This document shows, one piece after another, positions 52,001 to 60,193 of a DNA stretch of 64,000 nucleotides. The stretch covers positions 96,549,905 through 96,613,904 of the forward strand of contig OY757915.1 of NCBI GenBank assembly GCA_963585895.1. The letters are read 5' to 3'. The notes beneath the pieces were generated by a model. It was not told the DNA's origin and did not search any database. It saw only the letters and a program-made list of their open reading frames with translations. Source of the stretch: Sepioteuthis lessoniana (lineage: Eukaryota > Mollusca > Cephalopoda > Myopsida > Loliginidae). The translations under genes were made by a program, and so were the position numbers. Position 1 is the stretch's first letter. Every line of letters starts with the position of its first letter.

Positions 52001-55000
52001 TTATACCACTAATCTCTTCTACCATATTGGCAGGCTTTATAATATGCCAACTGCATCTTTTGCCAAGTGGTAAGACCACCAAAAAAGGTGGTCCTGGGTA
52101 TGACACTAAATTGCATCTGGGGGTGAGGTTCTGATTTTGGAACGCTGAGGAGTCACCACAATTTTTTTTTTTTGCTGTTACTCTCAGGTCCTCTCTAATT
52201 TGGAGTAATAGTACTTGTTAGGGTCCCATCTATGGATCAAACAGATTTGTTTGAAATTATTAGTATTAGATAGGAATACTTGAAACTATACAATTGTGTG
52301 TAAACAGATGATTCTTGGAAGAGTCCCCATGATGTAGTGGGTTAACTGCTGGACTTTAACATCATAGTGAGTTCAAACTCCAGTTGCACTATTATGTTCA
52401 CTCACAGACTAACACCCTTGGGAAAAGTATGAACCCTCTAATTCCCTCTGTTATGGGTTAAATGATTCCACTGGTATTCTCCTACAAGAATGGCTTTGGC
52501 ATTAAATAATCCAAGAAGGTTGATATACCATTAAAAACAAAGAAACCAAACCAGATATTAAATAGGAATAGTTACTTGAAACCATATAAATTATTAGTAT
52601 CATATTAGAATACTTGAAACAATATAACTATGTACAAATTATTTGTATTAAGTATAGTTGCTTGAGGTTATGATTATTTACAAATGATCATTATTAGTTT
52701 CTTGAAATCATAATTGCTTGCAAAAAGGAAAAAAATAGGTGACTTTTACATTAAATAACTCAACAAAGAATGATAAAATATTAAATCAACCAAATCTCTT
52801 ATATACTTGGTTTTATATTTTGTGTCCAATTATAATCAATACACAATTAAAATTTGAATTTGTTGGAAGTACAAGAGAACAATCTGTTACTGTTTTCTAG
52901 ACTGCTATGAAAAAAAAATGAAAAAACATTAAAGCAATTATTTTTTATCAATTGTTGCTTTAATTGATATACTAGACAAATGTATTTACTCAATTTAGTT
53001 TAATTCATATTTAGTATTGGTTACTATTGCTTAAAATTTTCTTTTATTTGAAAATTCTTTTGATGAAGTTTATGAATATTAGGTTATTAGTGCAAATGTA
53101 CTAAATAAAACTGTAACAAAATTAAAGTAAATAAAAAAACTAAACCTTCCAACCAACAGAACTGATTGCTTTTTTTTTTTTTTGTGTGTGTGTGTGTGTT
53201 CCCTCCCCCCTTCTCACTGTCAAACCTATGTCTTTACTATGCAAGTTACTGGCAAATTTGGGGACTGTGATTGTAGAAAATCAACCAATTAAATTGGTCA
53301 TTGATTATGAACACTCAACCAAACAGAAAATTCCATTCAGACTCGGCTAGCTTAGATTGGTTTCATTTTTTTGTTTTTCCTTCTGAATTATTTCAAGAAT
53401 CTAGTGCTCTGTGGTGTGTCATTGATACATAAATTTAATTATTCTGATATTTTTCAAGGCTTGTTTTATTTCTTCATAAAATGTTTCAGTAAGTATCGTG
53501 TGAAATTAAAAGAAAAAAATCGTGTATTATCATTAACTAAGCTTACCTTTGGCATGAAGCCAGAAGTATGGGGTAGTTAGAATCTAACTCACTAATAAGT
53601 CTTCTACTTTAACTCAACTATTATACCACCCTAGGCCACCTCCAAAACACTAAGCATAGCTTAAATTTGGCACAAGGCTGCAGGTATAGTACATCTAGTG
53701 AGGATTGAACTTACTACTCCATAAATAAGTTGCAAGACTAGCTTATTAAATATTACGCTATGACAAATTATCTCAAATTTTATGTAGTTTGTGATTTTTG
53801 TTTGTTATAGATAAAGGAAAGATTTGAACTTTCAATTTAATACAGGTTCTTTTATTTATTTTTTCAGCCAGCCCAATGGGATGAACTTAGTAATGTTATC
53901 AAATCTCGCAAACTGTTTCCTTTCTTTGATATGGCTTACCAAGGCTTTGCTAGTGGAGATACTGTCAATGATGCTTATGCTGTTCGAAAATTTGTTGCTG
54001 ATGGCCATCAAGTGGCTCTTTCTCAGTCTTTCTCCAAAAACATGGGACTTTATGGTAAGCATGACTTTTAGTAATAGTCTTGTGTCCTAGGATGTTGTGT
54101 TGGATACAATAGCTTTTTTGGTGTACTACTGTAATTATGTATAAGATGCCTGATTTTGACAGATTTTTTGGTCCCTAAGTTAGAGATATATATCATACAC
54201 AATATCTATATAATTAACTTTTTTTTCAGCCACATTTGGGACAGGATGACTGAAAGTAAGTTATACCTGTAGTCCAAACTAATGTTTTATACTTTTACAG
54301 AGAAATATCCTCTGGAAGGTGTATTTGTTTATAATTTGGGCTAATGCCCTTGGGAAATGTATGAAATCACTTTCCCCCCAGCTATGGATTAAATAGTACC
54401 ACTGCTCTTCTACAAGGATGACTTTGGCATTAAATAATCCACAAGGGTTATTAAATAGCCATTTAAAACAAAGGAATATTTATTTTATTATTACAATAAT
54501 GGTCAAATGATGGTGAAAGCATCAAAATCGCCAAAGTTTAAATAGTAATCTTGTTCATACTTAAAAGGTTACCACTTAGTTTGTGGAGGTGCCCGTGGTG
54601 TAATGGTTATCGTCACAGGATATGGACACGGAGATACGAGTTCAATTCCTGGACAAGACTGATTGCATTTCACATAGCACTAATACCCTTGGGAAAGGTA
54701 TGAATCCAATTATTCTCCCTCCAGCTATGGGTAAATAGTAGGGCAGACTAGGTTCTTCAGCCTTGGTGAGGCAACGAGTCTAGGAGAAGGAAAACTCTGA
54801 ATTCAAACCTGCTAAACTCCGCTTAAAAAATTGACCTTGTGTCATATCCTGCCCGAGCGGAGGGGTTGGGTAAATAGGACCACTTAGTTTGTGAACATTA
54901 ACTGGTTGTGTGCCAGATTAAACATAGTAAATATTTTTTTGTAATTGTTATTTCAATTATAGGTTTGTCCAGTCTATTTTTGAATTTATTACTATTTGAC

Positions 55001-56850
55001 TATGTAATGTTTGACTTTGTATTCTAACAGCCTTTAAGATGAATGTGTACTTCCTAAGATCTATTTTCATTCTTTGTAGGTAGATTTTTAAGCTGTTACC
55101 TTTTGTTCCAGTGCTGGATATTACATCTTAACAAAACTGTATCTTTATCCTAAATTTCATTGAATATTTGATAGATTATATCACCGTGAGTGTATTGTGA
55201 TGATTTGAAAAAAAATTAAAAGATGAAGAAAAAATTTTTAAAATCTTATATGCCAAATGTCTGTCCATCTCGTACAGTTACCTTCTTCTTTCAGCCAGTG
55301 GTCGTTTCTTGCTGTCATCTTGTCTTCTCATTTAATGGCCACTTTTTTCCACCATTGTCTTCTCAGCTGGTGGTCACTTGTCATTTCATCCTTTGTTGAC
55401 TCCATGATGTTTCAAGTTCTTACTAGTGGGATGAATAACAAAGTCACTACTTTTGCTGTGCTCATAACTTTATTCATTTTCAACTCTTACATACATTACT
55501 TGATTCATGAATTTGTGGAGCCAGTTGGATTAGAGATGAAAATTGGATAACCAATCACTCTGTTTCTCAGCTGACTGATTAAAGTTTAACTCCTAAACTT
55601 ATAGGATCAGTAGGTCACCTGATTGAGATTATCCAATCTAAGCTGAGTTCTTAACTCACCTTAAACTGTCAATTAGATTTATTTGACACCAACAGTTTCC
55701 ACTTATGGAACAATCATTCTAAAAATCTTTTTAAACTATCTACGCTAATTATAAAATAAGATTTAGCTTTTAACATCTGTACTACTAAAGCTTTTTGCCA
55801 GATTTTTTCTAAACTTTCAGAAATTGTTAGGTTCATCTCTGAAAATATTTTGAATTGTACCTTGCCAATATTATTCCCAAAAATGAAACTACTATTTATG
55901 CCAATAAAACATTAAGTAATCTCTAAAGTTAACATCAAAGTATGTCATTTTCAAAGCTCAAAATGATAAAGTCTTTAACAGATATAATAGGAAAGTGATG
56001 ATATATCTATTTATTTTATATCTATCATATAGATGAACACAGTCAGTCCAGTTTAGCATTATATGTACATTGGGAATTGAGCCCCTATTTTAGAGCCCTT
56101 TAACCTTTAAACTTAATTTTCCCCAAAGGAATTGTCATTTTCATACAGAACAGATAACTATATTGAAAAATAATTTTTCATACAAAAATAGTAGCGTGAT
56201 GAAGATGGACTTTTGTAATAAAATCTTTTTTTTTAATTTTCAAAAATCAAACTAGAACAAATGCATCATGAGGTTCTTTTACTAATGAAAATATTTGTGA
56301 TATTAGCTTTTGAAAGTGAGATGAACATTAATCATAAGTAAAAAAGAATTTAACACAAATTACTTTATGATCATCAGTGACCATCTTAAAACTTGTATGT
56401 GCTGCTAGTTATGCTAAAGCAACATATATTTGAACATTTTCTGTTTTATTTTTTGAAATTTTTTTTCCTGTAGAAACTATTGTTCATATTTGACCTTGTT
56501 TCAGGTGAGAGAGCTGGTGCCTTTACTCTGCTGTGTGCGGATGCTGATGAAGCAGCTCGTGTGATGTCACAGGTCAAGATTCTCATCAGACCTATGTATT
56601 CTAACCCCCCTGTCCATGGTGCCAGAATTGTCAAAAAGATCCTTACTACTCCAGAACTCAACACCCAATGGTAATATATCTTTTCTACCTTCTAGGCATG
56701 ACTGAAGTTAATATTTTGGCTAAATTTTCTCGCAGAACATAAATGTTGAATGATCAGTATTAAGATTGTGATACCTTTTGTCCCATAATAGTTGTTATAT
56801 TTTGCTCACTAAATGTAACAACTATTGAGGCAAAAGTAATATCTATATCT

Positions 56851-56911
<61 letters not shown>

Positions 56912-59900
56912 TATCAAAGGTAGTATTTATGAGGGTTGGCTGAAATGTTCATAGGACTACCAAAATACAGAAAGTTTGGCCCAGTTGACTGGGACTGTAG
57001 AATACACTGACTGCATCTCTGCAGATAGGTAAGACTCTCCCAATGAGTGTTCTGACATGACACTAAACAATCTGATGGTGAGGTTCCAGTAATGCTAGAG
57101 CTTTGGAGAATGCAAAGTGCCCCTTCATTGCCATCACTCCCAGGTCCTGTCTGGCCTGGAGTTGTCGCACCTGAAAGGGTCCTATCTATGGGTCAAATAG
57201 AACTGTTTGACATCTAAACTGTGCAAACAAATGACACATGTTAAACTGAATTGCTTGAAATAGAACTGTTTGATCATTTAACTATGTGTAAGCAAATGAC
57301 TGATGTTTAATTGAATTGTTAGTGTTAAACAGCAATACTTGAAAACCTTTAACTATGTGCAAACAAATGATTAATAGTAAATAGAATTATTCGTATTAAA
57401 TAGAAATAAGTGAAAGCATTTATCTATGTGAAAAAAAAATGAGCTCAGGCTTGTTTAAAAATGTTATCTACAAAATGTGTTTAGAAATCATATTTAGTAT
57501 ATATGTATAAAAATGATTTGGCATTAAATAACCAACAATGGTTGATATGCCGCCAAACTCGTAGAATGTGACCAAATGAGGTTTATTTTCAGCATAGTCC
57601 CCCTTGCAGTTCACACAGTTCTTTTTATTGGTGTTACAGACTTTGGACCCCATTAGTCAAAAAAAGTCAACTGCAGATGTAACATAATCATATGAACTTT
57701 TCAACTGTCTTTGTATATCTAAGCACAAATTCAAGATAGTATTTATATCTGTACACACATTAAATGTACTATAGAAATTTTGACATCTGCTTATTTCATA
57801 TAATACTTTGGCTTATTTTGATTTTTGCCATCTTCATGGTTGTTATTATAGTGACAAAATTTTAGCTGTTGTACTCTCCAGTTTTCTTCAGCTGGCTGCA
57901 GTATTCAGTAACTTTGTAGAAATTTCTAACTAAACCCTTTATTCAATCTATGGAAGTAGATTGTTCTCATTCCTTAGTCCATGCTGGAGGCGAGTATCTC
58001 ATGTTAGTTAATTATTCCTTTATTTCACCTTTTTGTTAATTCACCTTTGTGATTGTGGTTCTTTATGTTCCATTGGATCCAGGGATTGAACTCATTACCA
58101 CCTGGTACACAGCAACACTAAAATGTTGGACAATCTGGTGGTGTAATTTAGGATTTTAAAATCTTACAATGTATGTATTTAACCAACCCCTGCATAAAAG
58201 GATGCAACAAAAGGTCAGTTTTTAAGTGGAGTCCTGCTGGTTTTAATTCAGACCTTTTCATTTCTTAGACCTGTTTACATACCAAAACTAAAGAGCCTAA
58301 TCTATCCTACTATTTAGAATTGGAGTAAGAAGATATCGATTTATGCCTTTCTCTAGGTCATTAGTGCAGATTGAAATGCAAACAGCTATGTCTAGAATTT
58401 GAATTTTACTCATTGATTCCATTTCCTAAGATAATAACCATTATGCCATGCTCACACCTTATATTTAATGTCTGTCCTTTTTTTTTTTTTTTCTTTTTTG
58501 ATCAAAGGCTCTTATGTGGAATTCAAAGCTATGCTTGGCCTACTGTGGAGATTATCATAGTCTAGCATGATTCTCTATCTTTTTCCCCTTCCTCTCTGTT
58601 GTTCTAACATAACATAGCAAAAATGGTACATCATAGTGAGATTTTAGCTAGAGCATTAAGTGCTTCAACTAAGATAATAAAGAAATTTATAATTTACTTT
58701 ACAACTTAGTGTGGGATCAGCAGTTATACTTAACCTGATATTTATAGTTTCTCAAAGAGCAAAACTATTAAATGTTACATTTACAAGGTCCACGATGCTG
58801 AAAAACGTTCATAGTCGTTCATAAACATAGAAATCCCGAAAATACAAAATTCACAAAATTGGTTCAGGTACAAAACTTTATTATCTTTGAGTTAAAGGTT
58901 ATTTGACATGAGGAGAGAGACACACGCAATCTTTCTATGCTGACTGCTCTTACATCGTCAGCTCTCAACCCAACCAATGCGCAGTGCCCGTAGCGCACAA
59001 ATTCATCTGGCCTTGCCCAGCTCTGAATGTCGACTCTCTCGTTTAGACGCAGGAACTCAACTAACTGCTTTTTCTCAAATCCCCAAATCCTCATTCCACG
59101 CTTCCGGTGAGTGACGTCACCCACATCCTCTGGTCCCAATTCCTATCTGGGATTTTTATTTTGACATCTCTGAATGAAACATCCTCTCCGCGCGCATGAA
59201 CACCCGCGTTAATGTTACACCTAACTAACCCATGTGCTAAGTGAAAGGTTCTCATCCTAACTAAACCGAAAGGCAAGATATATAAAACGACATCCCTCCG
59301 CCATTATATTACATAAAGGCTAATTATGGTACATTGATGTATTTGCAGTTATAATATAAATTCTATAAATAGGATATAAACCCATGAAAAGCAGCTTTTA
59401 AGTGGGCAAGTAATAAAGATAGAAAAAAAATTTCCCTGGCGAAAAACCTTTTAATTTTTAATTCTATTTTGTACATTTTTACAGGTTGAGTGAAGTAAAG
59501 GAGATGGCTGACCGTATTATTACCATGAGGGAGAAACTGGTGGCTGGCCTGAAACGTGAGGGTTCCTCTCATAACTGGCAGCATGTTGTTGACCAGATTG
59601 GAATGTTCTGCTTCACTGGACTTAAGCCAGATCAAGTGAGTTAATTCTCTTAAAAGGGGTGTGTGCTGAGTATGACATTAAACTTCATCTGGTGGTGAGG
59701 TTTCAGTTTTGAAGCTCTGCGGAGTGTGGAGTACCTCTTCATTGCCATTACTTCCAGGTCAACACTGACCCAGAGTGGTAGTACCTGTGAGATGAGAGAA
59801 GAGACAAAACCTATTTCCATGCCTTCAAAGAATTACAGCTGTTATAAAGGCCAGGGGATGGTTAACAAAATACTGAAGTGTTTTTGTTAGATTCCATAAT

Positions 59901-60148
59901 TTTTTCTTCACTATTTAGTGATTCCCTAATTTGTTGCTTTACCTTCTGTTGAAAAAATCTCAATTATTAATTAAAATAAATCATTTTAATTAATTTGAGA
60001 TATATTTCATGAAGCCAAAAAGTTTGGATATCAAATAAGTTTTGTCTCAGAAAATATTTTTCCATTATTTTTAATCCATGAAAAAATAAGGCAAACACAA
60101 ATCTAAGATTGGTGAGTCCATATTTTTTGCCAGGGGTAATGAGTGTGG

Positions 60149-60193
<45 letters not shown>

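Noticed and set aside
55257..55550. 97-codon hydrophobic frame as a membrane protein.
   Set aside because: T-rich sequence with internal near-repeats gives spurious Leu/Phe/Ser-rich frames; no signal or family match.
58864..59276. Minus-strand frames of 91 and 61 codons as a host gene with CpG island.
   Set aside because: They sit inside a TG..CA element with a TAAA duplication, better explained as LTR sequence.
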